Positions 25,703 through 35,437 are shown, counted from the first letter of the stretch. The stretch is DNA of 64,000 nucleotides from Sneathiella limimaris (GCF_012932565.1 NZ_JABBYJ010000001.1:930001-994000); one strand, 5' to 3'. Made by a program: numbers and translations. The notes: generated by a model not told the origin, from the letters alone.

Positions 25703-27718
25703 TTAAGCGGGTTCGCTTTCGGATCTGAGGACGATGTCGACCATGTCGGACATGATCCCTTCCATCTCGAAATCTTTGGGCGTGTAAACAGCACTGATCC
25801 CTTTTTTGAGAAGGGCTTCCGCATCGTCGCTTGGAATGATGCCACCGACAACGACCGGGATATCATCCAGACCTGCTTCTTTAAGGCGTTTCACCACATC
25901 CTCAGCAAGTGACAGGTGGGAGCCAGACAAAATGGACAATCCGATCATATGAACGGATTGATCTTTTGCAGAATTGACGATCTGCTCAGGTGTCAGGCGA
26001 ATACCCTCATATACAACGTCCATGCCACAGTCGCGGGCGGAGACAGCAATTTGTTCGGCACCGTTGGAATGGCCATCCAATCCAGGTTTTCCGACAAGAA
26101 CTTTAACCGGCCGGCCAAGTTTGCGACCTGCTTCTGCAACTTTGTCCCTCAGCTGTTCACTAGACCTTGGGTTGTTGCTCGGTGCTGAGCTGACACCTGT
26201 TGGTGCGCGATATTCTCCATAAACCGTCCGAAGTGCTTCGGACCATTCGCCCGTAGTTACGCCTGCTTTGGCGGCTTCAATGGACGGCGGCATGATATTT
26301 TTACCGCTAACAGCAGCCTCTTTCAGGGCCTTCAACGCCGCATCGACTGCCTTCTGGTCCCTGCTGGCGCGCCAGGCATTCAGACGTTCAATCTGCTCGG
26401 CTTCTGCTTTCGGATCGACGGTCATGATCCCGCCGTCCCCTGCCTGCGTTAGCGGGGAAGGGGTGCTTTCAGTGAATTTGTTCACACCGACAACAGTCAT
26501 TTCGCCGGAAATGACAGACTGAACCCGATCTGTGTTTGAATGAACCAGAGCTTCTTTGAGATACCCGGTTTCAACCGCAGCAACTGCGCCGCCCATCTTC
26601 TCAATCTGGGCCAACTCGTCACGAGCGGCGGCTTTTAATTCTTCAACTTTCCTGTCGATCTCAACAGATCCATCAAAAATATCGCCATATTCCAGCAAGT
26701 CTGTTTCGAAGGCGACGATTTGCTGCAGGCGCAAGGACCATTGCTGGTCCCAAGGGCGCGGCAGTCCCAAGGCTTCGTTCCATGCTGGCAACTGAACTGC
26801 TCGTGCCCGTGCCTTTTTGGAAAGGGTAACGGCCAGCATCTCCAGCAGGATGCGGTAAACGTTGTTTTCCGGCTGTTGCTCTGTGAGGCCGAGGGAGTTC
26901 ACCTGAACGCCGTACCGGAAGCGGCGGAATTTCTCATTTTCAACGCCATAGCGGTCTTTCAGGATTTCATCCCAAAGATCCACAAACGCCCGCATTTTGC
27001 ACATTTCAGTAATGAACCGAATACCAGCGTTTACAAAAAAGCTGATCCGGCCGGTCGCTGCGGGAAAATCTTCTGCGCTGATCTGACCTGATTCTTTAAC
27101 GGCATCAAGGACAGAAATGGCTGTCGCCAAAGCAAAGGATAGTTCCTGAACCGGTGTCGCACCGGCTTCCTGAAGATGATAGGAGCAGACGTTGGTTGGG
27201 TTCCACTTGGGCACTTCCTTGTAAGTGAAGCTAACCACATCTGTAATCAGCCGCATACTTGGGGCCGGCGGAAAAATGTAGGTCCCGCGGGAGAGATATT
27301 CCTTGATGATGTCGTTTTGAACAGTTCCCTGAAGCGCCTTGCGGTCAGCGCCTTGTTCTTCTGCAACAGCGATATATAGAGCAAGCAACCAAGCGGAGGT
27401 CGCGTTGATCGTCATTGATGTGTTCATTTTTTCGAGCGGGATTTGATCGAACAATGTCCTCATATCCCCAAGATGACAAATCGGCACTCCCACCTTGCCA
27501 ACTTCCCCTTTAGCGAGGACATGATCCGAATCATAACCGGTCTGTGTTGGCAAATCAAAGGCAACTGATAGGCCGGTTTGCCCTTTTCCGAGATTCGTCC
27601 GATAGAGTTCATTGGACGCTTTTGCAGATGAATGACCTGAATAAGTCCGGAAGAGCCAAGGGCGGTCCTTAGGGGCTGCAGTTGGGGAATCAGGGGTTCC
27701 TGTAGTCTCTCTGCTCAT
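25703..27718 (-). CDS. ecm: Ethylmalonyl-CoA mutase
   Basis: A 671-residue adenosylcobalamin-dependent mutase that converts (2R)-ethylmalonyl-CoA to (2S)-methylsuccinyl-CoA. The catalytic barrel carries TYSGHSSAKASNELYR and SFFVNAGIRFITEMCKMRA; the C-terminal B12 domain has GKPGLDGHSNGAEQIA, the DxHxxG lower-ligand motif, near residues 555-570. It is shorter than methylmalonyl-CoA mutase and matches the MeaA/Ecm branch. The neighbours ccr and mcd, read in the other direction, make Ecm the likely identity rather than methylmalonyl-CoA mutase. Confidence 0.93.
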   Translation of the reverse strand: MSRETTGTPDSPTAAPKDRPWLFRTYSGHSSAKASNELYRTNLGKGQTGLSVAFDLPTQTGYDSDHVLAKGEVGKVGVPICHLGDMRTLFDQIPLEKMNTSMTINATSAWLLALYIAVAEEQGADRKALQGTVQNDIIKEYLSRGTYIFPPAPSMRLITDVVSFTYKEVPKWNPTNVCSYHLQEAGATPVQELSFALATAISVLDAVKESGQISAEDFPAATGRISFFVNAGIRFITEMCKMRAFVDLWDEILKDRYGVENEKFRRFRYGVQVNSLGLTEQQPENNVYRILLEMLAVTLSKKARARAVQLPAWNEALGLPRPWDQQWSLRLQQIVAFETDLLEYGDIFDGSVEIDRKVEELKAAARDELAQIEKMGGAVAAVETGYLKEALVHSNTDRVQSVISGEMTVVGVNKFTESTPSPLTQAGDGGIMTVDPKAEAEQIERLNAWRASRDQKAVDAALKALKEAAVSGKNIMPPSIEAAKAGVTTGEWSEALRTVYGEYRAPTGVSSAPSNNPRSSEQLRDKVAEAGRKLGRPVKVLVGKPGLDGHSNGAEQIAVSARDCGMDVVYEGIRLTPEQIVNSAKDQSVHMIGLSILSGSHLSLAEDVVKRLKEAGLDDIPVVVGGIIPSDDAEALLKKGISAVYTPKDFEMEGIMSDMVDIVLRSESEPA

Positions 27719-27795
27719 AATAATCTTTCGTCAATACACATCAATTGAGTTGGTTATTTCTTATTTTTCATCCAACACGTAATATCATAACTTTG

Positions 27796-27810
27796 TTTTG
27801 CGCTGCAAAA
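27796..27810. promoter_or_regulatory. Candidate regulator site between ecm and ccr
   Basis: TTTTGC and GCAAAA form perfect 6-bp arms around GCT in the 239-bp divergent region. The core GCGCTGC recurs without the A/T arms at about 27890-27896, just upstream of a TATAGT (27899-27904) that could be the ccr -10. A 6-bp hairpin (GCAGGT/ACCTGC, 27916-27933) lies in the ccr leader. Regulators of ethylmalonyl-CoA genes are known (CcrR, RamB-like), but assigning one here is a guess. Confidence 0.4.
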
Positions 27811-27957
27811 AAAACTTGCACTCCCAGGCAAGGTTTGTAATCTGCCCATTATTAACGATAGAGACGCAATTAGCGAAGAAAAAAATGATGCGCTGCGGTA
27901 TAGTGACTGTAGCGAGCAGGTTCTGGGACCTGCACTGTACTAGAGAAGAGGAATTGA

Positions 27958-29265
27958 GTGATGTCTGCGAGTGAAGCTGTTACCCCAACTGAAAACGCTG
28001 CTGAAGGGTCTGGTGCCCCTCTCAAGGATCTGTATGAGATCGGTGAAATCCCCCCAGTTGGTCATGTGCCTTCCAAAATGTACGCATGGGCAATTCGCCG
28101 GGAACGGCAGGGTGAGCCAGAAAAGGCAATGCAGGTTGAAGTGGTCGATACACCAGAACTCGATTCCCACGATGTACTGGTCCTCGTGATGGCAGCAGGC
28201 GTCAACTACAATGGTGTCTGGGCGTCACTGGGTGCGCCGATCTCTGTCTTTGATGTTCACAATGAACCTTATCATATTGCGGGCTCTGATGCGTCTGGCA
28301 TCGTTTACGCCGTCGGTAACAAAGTGAAGCGCGTTAAAGTCGGTGACGAGGTTGTTGTTCACTGTAACCAGGACGATGGTGACGACGAAGAATGTAACGG
28401 TGGCGATCCAATGTTCTCTCCTTCCCAGCGGATTTGGGGTTATGAGACACCTGATGGATCTTTCGCGCAGTTCTGCCGCGTTCAGGACCGTCAGCTGATG
28501 CCACGTCCAAAGCATCTGACTTGGGAAGAAAGTGCCTGCTACACGCTGACACTCGCAACAGCTTACCGGATGCTGTTTGGTCACCGTCCACATATTCTGC
28601 GTCCAGGTCATAACGTTCTGGTTTGGGGTGCTTCCGGTGGTCTCGGATCATTTGCGGTGCAGATTTGTGCGGCTGCTGGTGCGAACGCTATCGGCGTGAT
28701 TTCTGATGAATCCAAACGGGATTTCGTCATGTCCTTGGGGGCCAAGGGTGTTCTGAACCGAAATGATTTCGATTGCTGGGGTCAGTTGCCGACAGTGAAC
28801 GGCGAAGGTTTTGGCGAATACATGAAGAAAACCCGTGAATTTGGTCGCGCTATCTGGGACATCACTGGCAAGGGTAACGATGTTGACTTCGTTTTCGAAC
28901 ATCCAGGTGAGTCTACGTTCCCAGTGTCCTGTAATGTTGTGAAACGTGGTGGTATGGTTGTCTTCTGTGCAGGTACAACCGGCTTTAACCTGACAATGGA
29001 TGCTCGTTTTGTGTGGATGCGCCAGAAGCGTATTCAGGGTAGCCACTTTGCAAACCTGAAACAGGCGTCGCAAGCAAATAACATGGTGATTGAGCGTCGG
29101 ATTGATCCTTGTATGTCAGAGGTTTTCCCATGGGATGATATTCCTCGGGCCCATACAATGATGATGAACAACCAGCACAAACCAGGCAACATGGCCGTGC
29201 TTGTCTCTGCTAAATACCCAGGTTTGAGAACTTTGGAAGATGCAATGGAAGCCGGGAACTCTTGA
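27958..29265 (+). CDS. ccr: Crotonyl-CoA carboxylase/reductase
   Basis: A 435-residue medium-chain dehydrogenase/reductase that reductively carboxylates crotonyl-CoA with NADPH and CO2 to (2S)-ethylmalonyl-CoA, the signature step of the ethylmalonyl-CoA pathway. The nucleotide-binding motif is VWGASGGLGSFAVQICAAAGA; RIWGYETPDGSFAQF and the acidic insertion (QDDGDDEECNGGDPMF) are characteristic of Ccr. Ribosome-binding site AGAGGAA. Codon use in this gene looks strongly biased, suggesting high expression. mcd follows after 57 bases. Confidence 0.96.
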   Translation: MMSASEAVTPTENAAEGSGAPLKDLYEIGEIPPVGHVPSKMYAWAIRRERQGEPEKAMQVEVVDTPELDSHDVLVLVMAAGVNYNGVWASLGAPISVFDVHNEPYHIAGSDASGIVYAVGNKVKRVKVGDEVVVHCNQDDGDDEECNGGDPMFSPSQRIWGYETPDGSFAQFCRVQDRQLMPRPKHLTWEESACYTLTLATAYRMLFGHRPHILRPGHNVLVWGASGGLGSFAVQICAAAGANAIGVISDESKRDFVMSLGAKGVLNRNDFDCWGQLPTVNGEGFGEYMKKTREFGRAIWDITGKGNDVDFVFEHPGESTFPVSCNVVKRGGMVVFCAGTTGFNLTMDARFVWMRQKRIQGSHFANLKQASQANNMVIERRIDPCMSEVFPWDDIPRAHTMMMNNQHKPGNMAVLVSAKYPGLRTLEDAMEAGNS

Positions 29266-29322
29266 CGTTCCCGGAAAATCCATTAGGAATAGCTTCCAAA
29301 AAACAACAAAAGTGAAAATCAC

Positions 29323-31002
29323 ATGACGACACAACCAACCAGTCTAGTTTTAGACAGGCTCGACGAGCTTTGTGCAAACTCTTTGGAATCTGCTGAAAAA
29401 TTCAAGCAACAGGCGATTAATGCTGTGGCTGCCTTCACGCGCGGTGAAGATGGCCGGATCAGCTCTCGCCTGGTAGAACAGAACCAGTATGCGACACACG
29501 GACTGGCCTGGCTTGTCACCTATGTGGAAACCTTGAAGGAAACTTTGCGGTGGTCCCATGATCTGGTGTCTGAAGGCAAGAGCGGTGAGCTTGAACAGCT
29601 AATCCTGCAAGCTGGCTTTGCTGAATATCTGGCCCAGATCAAGGGCGGCATTCCGATGACACTGGGTGAAATTATTCGGCCGGCTGATCTCGGGATTGAG
29701 GCATCTGCCGTCGAAGAATTTGAAACTGACGCGGTTAAAACCCTCATTGCTGAAGGGTATTCCCCTGCGGTTCGGATGCGGATTGCCGAATTGGTTGCCG
29801 AAGGTATGGATACGGGGCATTTCGGTGACCCTTGTCTGGATGAAACTTATTCCATGATCCGTGACCAGTTCCGTCGTTTCGCGGAAGAGGAAGTCCTTCC
29901 TTATGCCCATGAATGGCATTTGAAAGACGAACTGATCCCACGCCCTGTCGTTGACAAGATGTCTGAGCTTGGGGTTTTTGGTCTAACCATTCCGGAAGAA
30001 TATGATGGTCTTGGCCTTGGCAAGATGTCCATGTGTGTGGTGTCTGAGGAATTGTCCCGCGGCTATATTGGTGTTGGCTCCCTCGGTACCCGGTCTGAAA
30101 TTGCGGCAGAATTGATTTTGGCCGGTGGCACAGAAAGCCAGAAGCAAAAATGGCTGCCAAAGATTGCAACCGGCGAAATCTTGCCAACTGCGGTCTTTAC
30201 TGAGCCGAATACAGGATCTGATCTGGCATCTTTGAGAACACGTGCCGTGAAAGACGGGGATGTCTACAAGATCACAGGGAACAAAACCTGGATTACGCAC
30301 GCTGCCCGCGCAGATGTCATGACTTTGCTGGCACGGAGCAATCCAAACGAGCCAGGCTATAAAGGCCTCTCGATGTTCCTTGCTGAAAAACAGCATATGA
30401 CTGAGGATGAGGATTTCCCAACGGAGGGTATGACCGGCGGTGAAATTGAGGTTCTCGGCTATCGGGGAATGAAGGAATATGAGCTTGGCTTCGATAATTT
30501 TGAAGTGAAGGCTGAAAACCTGCTGGGTGAAGAAGAAGGCAACGGCTTCAAGCAATTGATGCAAACCTTTGAAAGTGCCCGTATTCAGACAGCTGCCCGT
30601 GCATTGGGTGTTGCGCAAAATGCCATGGAACTGGGTCTTCGCTATGCGCTGGACCGCATTCAGTTCGCCCGGCCAATCATTGAATTCCCACGTGTATCTG
30701 GCAAGCTTGCTTTCATGGCAGTTGAGATCATGATGGCCCGTCAGCTGACTTATGCGTCTGCCCGTGCGAAAGATGAAGGGCGTCGCTGTGATCTGGAAGC
30801 TGGTATGGCAAAACTCCTCGGTGCCCGTGTTGCATGGAATGCGGCAGACAACGCGTTGCAAGTCCATGGCGGCAACGGTTTCGCACTGGAATATCCGATC
30901 AGTCGCGTTCTTTGTGATGCCCGCATCCTCAATATTTTTGAGGGCGCTGGCGAAATTCAGGCGCAGGTGATTGCAAGACGTCTTCTGGAAGGGGCAAACT
31001 AA
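29323..31002 (+). CDS. mcd: (2S)-methylsuccinyl-CoA dehydrogenase
   Basis: A 559-residue acyl-CoA dehydrogenase that oxidises methylsuccinyl-CoA to mesaconyl-CoA using FAD, passing electrons to ETF. The acyl-CoA dehydrogenase core (from about residue 165) has FTEPNTGSDLASLRTRA, QVHGGNGFALEYPISR and RDAR-like C-terminal elements. The extra helical N-terminal region of about 150 residues is typical of Mcd and separates it from ordinary acyl-CoA dehydrogenases. It follows ccr and ends at a strong terminator. Confidence 0.94.
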   Translation: MTTQPTSLVLDRLDELCANSLESAEKFKQQAINAVAAFTRGEDGRISSRLVEQNQYATHGLAWLVTYVETLKETLRWSHDLVSEGKSGELEQLILQAGFAEYLAQIKGGIPMTLGEIIRPADLGIEASAVEEFETDAVKTLIAEGYSPAVRMRIAELVAEGMDTGHFGDPCLDETYSMIRDQFRRFAEEEVLPYAHEWHLKDELIPRPVVDKMSELGVFGLTIPEEYDGLGLGKMSMCVVSEELSRGYIGVGSLGTRSEIAAELILAGGTESQKQKWLPKIATGEILPTAVFTEPNTGSDLASLRTRAVKDGDVYKITGNKTWITHAARADVMTLLARSNPNEPGYKGLSMFLAEKQHMTEDEDFPTEGMTGGEIEVLGYRGMKEYELGFDNFEVKAENLLGEEEGNGFKQLMQTFESARIQTAARALGVAQNAMELGLRYALDRIQFARPIIEFPRVSGKLAFMAVEIMMARQLTYASARAKDEGRRCDLEAGMAKLLGARVAWNAADNALQVHGGNGFALEYPISRVLCDARILNIFEGAGEIQAQVIARRLLEGAN

Positions 31003-31026
31003 GCCTTTTCTTTCCCAGAAATGATG

Positions 31027-31062
31027 AAAAAGCGGGTGCATGTGATCGCATCCGCTTTTTTT
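31027..31062 (+). terminator. Rho-independent terminator after mcd
   Basis: AGCGGGTGC and GCATCCGCT form a 9-bp stem (one G-U pair) extended by flanking A/T runs, with loop ATGTGATC and seven T residues. It ends the ccr-mcd transcript. Confidence 0.92.
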
Positions 31063-31104
31063 ATGCTTGTACCCAGACCCTGATATTTTTACCCTCATTT
31101 TATC

Positions 31105-32403
31105 ATGCAGGTTGAACGTCAAAATATGAAAACCACCCCTTACTGGTGGGAAGCAGCACCAAGAGAAGAGCCAGCGGCTGAGCCTCTGCCGGAAAAAGCC
31201 GAAGTTGTTGTGATCGGCTCCGGTTTTACGGGCCTTGCTGCTGCGTTGGTTGTGGCCAGAAGTGGCCATGATGTTCTGCTGTTGGAGGCTGGCCGTCTTG
31301 GGGAAGGTGCCAGTTCCCGAAACGGGGGAATGGTGGGCCCCAGTTTTCATAAACTTGGTATCAAGGGTCTCAAGGCTAATTACGGGGAAACAATTGCCAA
31401 TGAGATCTTGAAAGAAAGCGTTGGTTTCGTCGACTTTCTGGCGAATTTTCTCACTGTCGAGAATATTTCAGCCGATTTTAAACAAACTGGGCGTTTCCGC
31501 GGGGCGCTTCGGTCGGAGCATTACGCGAGCATGGCACGAGAGTTGGAAGCGTTGCAAAAGGCTTGCGGTGTTAAAGGGCACATGGTTTCCCCCGGCGAAC
31601 AGCATCTGGAGACCGGATCCTCCCTTTTTCATGGGGGTGTTGTTTATGAATTGGATGGGGGGTTGCATCCGGCAAAGTATCATGCGGGGTTATTGCAGAC
31701 AGTCCAAAAAGCAGGTGTGCGTATTCAGGGAGGAACTCCGGTTGAAGATATTCGAAAAGAGAATGGTCGGTTTTTGGTCGTTACGCCATCCGGTGTGGTA
31801 ACCACTGAAAAAGTGGCAGTTTGTACAAATGGCTATACAGGTAAGGCACTGCCTGATTTTCGCAAAAGAGTCCTGCCGCTTCGAAGTGCAATTTTGGTAA
31901 CCGAAGAGTTGCAGCCAGAGCAAATTGAGAGGCTAATGCCGCAACGGCGGATGTATGGGGATAGTCGCCGACTTGTCGCTTATTACCGGACAACGCCGGA
32001 CAATAAACGCATCCTGTTTGGTGGGCGGGCTTCCGGTTACAAAGACAGACCCGCGCATAACTTGCAAATCCTCAAATCCTCCATGGCGGAGGTTTATCCT
32101 GAGCTCTCTAAAGTTGAGACAGATTATCTTTGGTCAGGTCTTGTTGCCTATACCTTTGATCACTCTCCTCATATCGGAAACTTGGGGGATCTGTATTATG
32201 CCATGGGGTATTGCGGCTCGGGCGTGGCAAGGTCCACATATTTTGGCACCAAGCTGGGTTATAAGATCATTGGTGATCAAGAAAATGGCCGAACGGCGTT
32301 TGATGATCTGCCCTTCGAAGGAAAATTCCTTTATTCCGGCAATCCTTGGTTCATGCCGGGGGTTCTTTTGTGGCAACGCATCGCTGATCGGTTGGGTCTT
32401 TAA
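31105..32403 (+). CDS. FAD-dependent oxidoreductase, gamma-glutamylputrescine oxidase-like
   Basis: A 432-residue flavoprotein of the D-amino-acid oxidase (DAO) fold. The FAD-binding GSGFTGLAAALVVARSGHDV lies at about residues 38-57, and the N-terminal PYWWEAAP is typical of the PuuB/OrdL group that oxidises amines. C-terminal residues SGLVAYTFDHSPHIG and YCGSGVARST match that family. An ATG at 31126, which starts directly before KTTPYWW, is an equally good start. Substrate unknown; no putrescine pathway genes are nearby. Confidence 0.82.
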   Translation: MQVERQNMKTTPYWWEAAPREEPAAEPLPEKAEVVVIGSGFTGLAAALVVARSGHDVLLLEAGRLGEGASSRNGGMVGPSFHKLGIKGLKANYGETIANEILKESVGFVDFLANFLTVENISADFKQTGRFRGALRSEHYASMARELEALQKACGVKGHMVSPGEQHLETGSSLFHGGVVYELDGGLHPAKYHAGLLQTVQKAGVRIQGGTPVEDIRKENGRFLVVTPSGVVTTEKVAVCTNGYTGKALPDFRKRVLPLRSAILVTEELQPEQIERLMPQRRMYGDSRRLVAYYRTTPDNKRILFGGRASGYKDRPAHNLQILKSSMAEVYPELSKVETDYLWSGLVAYTFDHSPHIGNLGDLYYAMGYCGSGVARSTYFGTKLGYKIIGDQENGRTAFDDLPFEGKFLYSGNPWFMPGVLLWQRIADRLGL

Positions 32404-32404
32404 C

Positions 32405-33283
32405 CTATTCCGTGACCCGTTTTCGGGCCTCTCTCTTTTCGGCTGCATTCAGCGGTGAAAGCTGTTCTGAATAATTAAATCCCAAGACAGCCGTGATGGT
32501 TGCGCCTAACAAAACCAGTATCCAGCAGAGGTAAATCCAAATCAGGAAAAGGGGCAGGATTGCCAGCGCACCATAAATCGCTTCATAGGTAGGAAAGGCC
32601 AGCAGGTAAAGTTTGAACGCAGTTTTGCTTAATACAAACAGGCTCGCCGCAATAGAGGCACCAATAAGGGCATGAAGCGCACTGACTTTTCGGGTTGGAA
32701 CAAGACGGTAAAGCAGAAACAGGATGCTCAAGGTGACTAGAAACGGCACCATGAAGTTGAAGTATTCAACATATTGGTCAAAGGAAATGCCACTTGCCTG
32801 TTCTGTCCAGTTGCTCAGCCACTTCACAAGCGTCAGGCTACTGGCAAGGGCGATGGGTCCCGCCGCCAGCATCAGTAAATAGGCAAATAGCCGGATGAAC
32901 ACATTTCGTGAGGTGGTGGATCGCCAGATCTGACGAAAACAGCCTTCGATATTCAGAAATAACAGGATTGCGGCCAATGCCAGTCCGACAAAGCCCAGAT
33001 AAGTCAGCTCTTTCGCATTCACCACGATATCCTGAAGGATATCATAGGCGGAGGTAATTGTTGTGGGGAGCAGGTTATCAAACAGGAAAAAAACGATGTC
33101 TTCCTGAAAGGTATAAAAAGCATCCAGATAAGTCAGTAGGGAAACAGCCATAACGGCTAGCGGGACAACCGCAAGAAGGGATTGATAGCTCAAAGCTGTT
33201 GCCATCCTGAGACAGTTCTGGTTGACGAAATGCAGCGCGCATTCCTTTACAATATACAGAAACTGTTTGAGCAGGCTGATCAT
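32405..33283 (-). CDS. YihY/BrkB family inner membrane protein
   Basis: A 292-residue membrane protein with about six hydrophobic helices. The YihY/virulence factor BrkB pattern is clear: MATALSYQSLLAVVPL near residue 27, GLALAAILLFLNIEGCFRQIW in the middle, and IYGALAILPLFLIWIYLCWILVLLGA near the end. Formerly thought to be ribonuclease BN, now a family of unknown membrane function. It converges on the PuuB-like gene with a 1-base gap. Confidence 0.9.
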   Translation of the reverse strand: MISLLKQFLYIVKECALHFVNQNCLRMATALSYQSLLAVVPLAVMAVSLLTYLDAFYTFQEDIVFFLFDNLLPTTITSAYDILQDIVVNAKELTYLGFVGLALAAILLFLNIEGCFRQIWRSTTSRNVFIRLFAYLLMLAAGPIALASSLTLVKWLSNWTEQASGISFDQYVEYFNFMVPFLVTLSILFLLYRLVPTRKVSALHALIGASIAASLFVLSKTAFKLYLLAFPTYEAIYGALAILPLFLIWIYLCWILVLLGATITAVLGFNYSEQLSPLNAAEKREARKRVTE

Positions 33284-33334
33284 TTCTGACCTTTAAGTCT
33301 TTAGAAATTTCGGATGACGACTTTTACTCAACCC

Positions 33335-34516
33335 TTACACAACATTAATCTCCCTGACCCCTTTGCCGGTGAGAAGCCGCTCAAAGGAGAAGCAGGACAG
33401 ATCCAGTGTCTGATAGTTTTGAAACAAGATCAACTCTGCGATTGCGCGTCCAACGGCCGGGGACTGTTGCAATCCATGGCCTGAGAAACCATTGGCAAAG
33501 ATAAAGTTTGGCACTTCTGGATGAGGGCCAAGAACAGCGTTTTGATCCAACAGAGTATAGGCATAATGTCCAGCCCAGGCGTTTTCCATTTTGATGGCTT
33601 CGAAGGCAGGAACGCGGTGGGCCAGAACCGGCCATATATCGTTGTCAAACCAGTCATAATTAACATCAAAATCCAGACAATCCGGATCTTCATCCGGTCC
33701 GGGGGATCGTCCTGTAATAAACTGGTGACCCTCTGGTCTGAAATAGAGGCCACTGGGATCGATGGTTAGGGGGCAAGGCCCAACCTCTTCACGGCAACTG
33801 AAGGAGAATATAAACCGTTTTCGGGGTCGGACAGCCAGATCCAGCTCTGCCATTTTGGCAATCTCTGCCGCTCTTGCCCCTGCTGCATTGACAAAAACGC
33901 TCCCCAGCACGCTGTCCCCTGATTTCAGAGTGGCTTTTTCGATTTTTGAGCCGTTTTTGACCAGATCGAGGACCTCATCCTTCAAATAAGTGACGCCCTG
34001 AGAGATCGCTTTCTTCCGAAACGCTTGGTTGAGGCCATAGGCATCGAGCCACCCTTCCCCTTCAAGTCCAAGTGTCCCGCCAGCCAGGTCAGAAACATTC
34101 ATCCAGGGATAGGAGGTTTTGAGATCTTCAGGGTCCAGAAGGGCTACAGGAACACCTTCGCGTTTCTGGACTTCGTGATTGTTATAGAGGATTGGGATTT
34201 GATGATCCTGAGCGAGAAACAGGTACCCACCTTCTGTGTAGCTCACATCAACTTTTTCACCCTCAATTCCGAGGTGGTCCGTAATATTGCGTAGAAATTC
34301 CACAGCGAACTGCGACATGCGAATATTTTCAGGCGTTGAAAACTGCAAGCGAACCCCGCCAGCGGATCGGGCTGTTGAGCCGAACTGGTAACTGCTGTCT
34401 TTTTCAATAACCGCAATTTTGAGGTTTTGCTCAGTATTCCGGCTGAGAAAATAGGCAATCGCAGATCCGATGACACCGCCGCCAATAATTACAATATCAT
34501 AGCTATTTTCTGACAT
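33335..34516 (-). CDS. FAD-dependent oxidoreductase (DAO family)
   Basis: A 393-residue flavoprotein. The dinucleotide-binding motif IIGGGVIGSAIAYFLSR is at residues about 10-26, and GSTARSAGGVRLQFSTPEN and FANGFSGHGLQQSPAVGRAI are typical of sarcosine/dimethylglycine dehydrogenase-like DAO enzymes. It may feed electrons into ETF, whose genes lie 1 kb away, but that is inference. Divergent from the small twin-helix gene. Confidence 0.82.
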   Translation of the reverse strand: MSENSYDIVIIGGGVIGSAIAYFLSRNTEQNLKIAVIEKDSSYQFGSTARSAGGVRLQFSTPENIRMSQFAVEFLRNITDHLGIEGEKVDVSYTEGGYLFLAQDHQIPILYNNHEVQKREGVPVALLDPEDLKTSYPWMNVSDLAGGTLGLEGEGWLDAYGLNQAFRKKAISQGVTYLKDEVLDLVKNGSKIEKATLKSGDSVLGSVFVNAAGARAAEIAKMAELDLAVRPRKRFIFSFSCREEVGPCPLTIDPSGLYFRPEGHQFITGRSPGPDEDPDCLDFDVNYDWFDNDIWPVLAHRVPAFEAIKMENAWAGHYAYTLLDQNAVLGPHPEVPNFIFANGFSGHGLQQSPAVGRAIAELILFQNYQTLDLSCFSFERLLTGKGVREINVV

Positions 34517-34603
34517 TCACATTCCCGACGTGTCATAATCCCGATATAATTTGGTAGGAAAGGCTCCCTTGGTGAGGGGCCGAATATGTGATAAGCGGAA
34601 GAG

Positions 34604-34798
34604 ATGATCAACTATTTCATTTTGGCAGCCGTTGCTGCGACTGCGCTCGTCGTTCTTCTCGGTGTCCTTAATATGGGCCGGTCCGGTGAAAAACGCGGAA
34701 TTACAAGTAATCGACTGATGCGTCTTCGGATTCTCTTTCAAGCGATTGCCATTGCCCTTGTCATGATTGGGCTGGCTTTTGGGATGAAGGGAAGCTGA
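34604..34798 (+). CDS. Small twin-transmembrane protein
   Basis: A 64-residue protein with two hydrophobic helices (about residues 4-22 and 44-60) joined by a basic loop (GRSGEKRGITSNRLMRLR). Small proteins of this shape commonly sit directly upstream of the PduO-type adenosyltransferase gene in Alphaproteobacteria, as here with a 4-base gap. The function is unknown; conserved linkage suggests a link to cobalamin or to the membrane. Confidence 0.8.
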   Translation: MINYFILAAVAATALVVLLGVLNMGRSGEKRGITSNRLMRLRILFQAIAIALVMIGLAFGMKGS

Positions 34799-34802
34799 TG
34801 GC

Positions 34803-35366
34803 ATGGTGAAACTCACCAAAATTTACACGCGCGGCGGAGATAAAGGGCAGACATCTCTTGGAAACGGTCAGCGGGTCTCAAAAGATGATGCGCGGGTTGA
34901 TGCCTACGGGGATGTGGATGAGCTGAATGCGATCCTTGGGATTGCCCGGCTTCACGAAGATGAAAGCGCGGCAAAGATTCTCAATCGGATTCAAAATGAC
35001 CTTTTTGATTTGGGCGCTGATCTCTGTACGCCACATGAAGAGAACCCAAAATATCCGCCTCTTCGGATCGTCGAAGCGCAGGTTACCTGGCTGGAAGAGG
35101 TGATTGATTCGCTAAATTCAGAGTTGTCCCCGCTAAATTCCTTTATTTTGCCTGGTGGATCAGCTTTTTCTGCGCATCTGCATCATGCGCGTACCGTCTG
35201 CCGGCGCGCCGAGCGGCGAATGGTTTCACTCGCAACTGTTGAAAATATTAATGAAATTTCAATACGTTACGTCAATCGGCTTTCAGACCTGCTGTTCGTC
35301 ATGTCACGATTTTATAACCAAAAAGGGGCGGCAGATGTTTTGTGGGTCCCAGGGGCGAACAGATAG
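34803..35366 (+). CDS. Cob(I)yrinic acid a,c-diamide adenosyltransferase (PduO type)
   Basis: A 187-residue ATP:corrinoid adenosyltransferase that makes adenosylcobalamin. YTRGGDKGQTSLGNG is the N-terminal ATP-binding motif, followed by RVDAYGDVDELNA; ARTVCRRAERRMV and YVNRLSDLLFVMSR complete the active site. It supplies cofactor needed by Ecm (25.7 kb) and NrdJ (9.3 kb) in this same window. Its position just before etfBA is common in Alphaproteobacteria. Confidence 0.94.
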   Translation: MVKLTKIYTRGGDKGQTSLGNGQRVSKDDARVDAYGDVDELNAILGIARLHEDESAAKILNRIQNDLFDLGADLCTPHEENPKYPPLRIVEAQVTWLEEVIDSLNSELSPLNSFILPGGSAFSAHLHHARTVCRRAERRMVSLATVENINEISIRYVNRLSDLLFVMSRFYNQKGAADVLWVPGANR

Positions 35367-35437
35367 GGTTTAAACCCAAACCATCATCGGGTAAAAGAGC
35401 GGCTGGGGCGACTAAGGAAAAAGGTTTTGCGCATCGT

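Noticed and set aside
29983-31350. A 455-codon open frame antisense to mcd
   Set aside because: It is a mirror of the strongly biased codons of mcd; the translation is rich in His, Cys and Gln with no family pattern, and it runs across the mcd terminator.
35366-35377. GGGTTTAAACCC palindrome after the adenosyltransferase gene
   Set aside because: A 12-bp self-complementary sequence with no loop and no T tract; probably chance.
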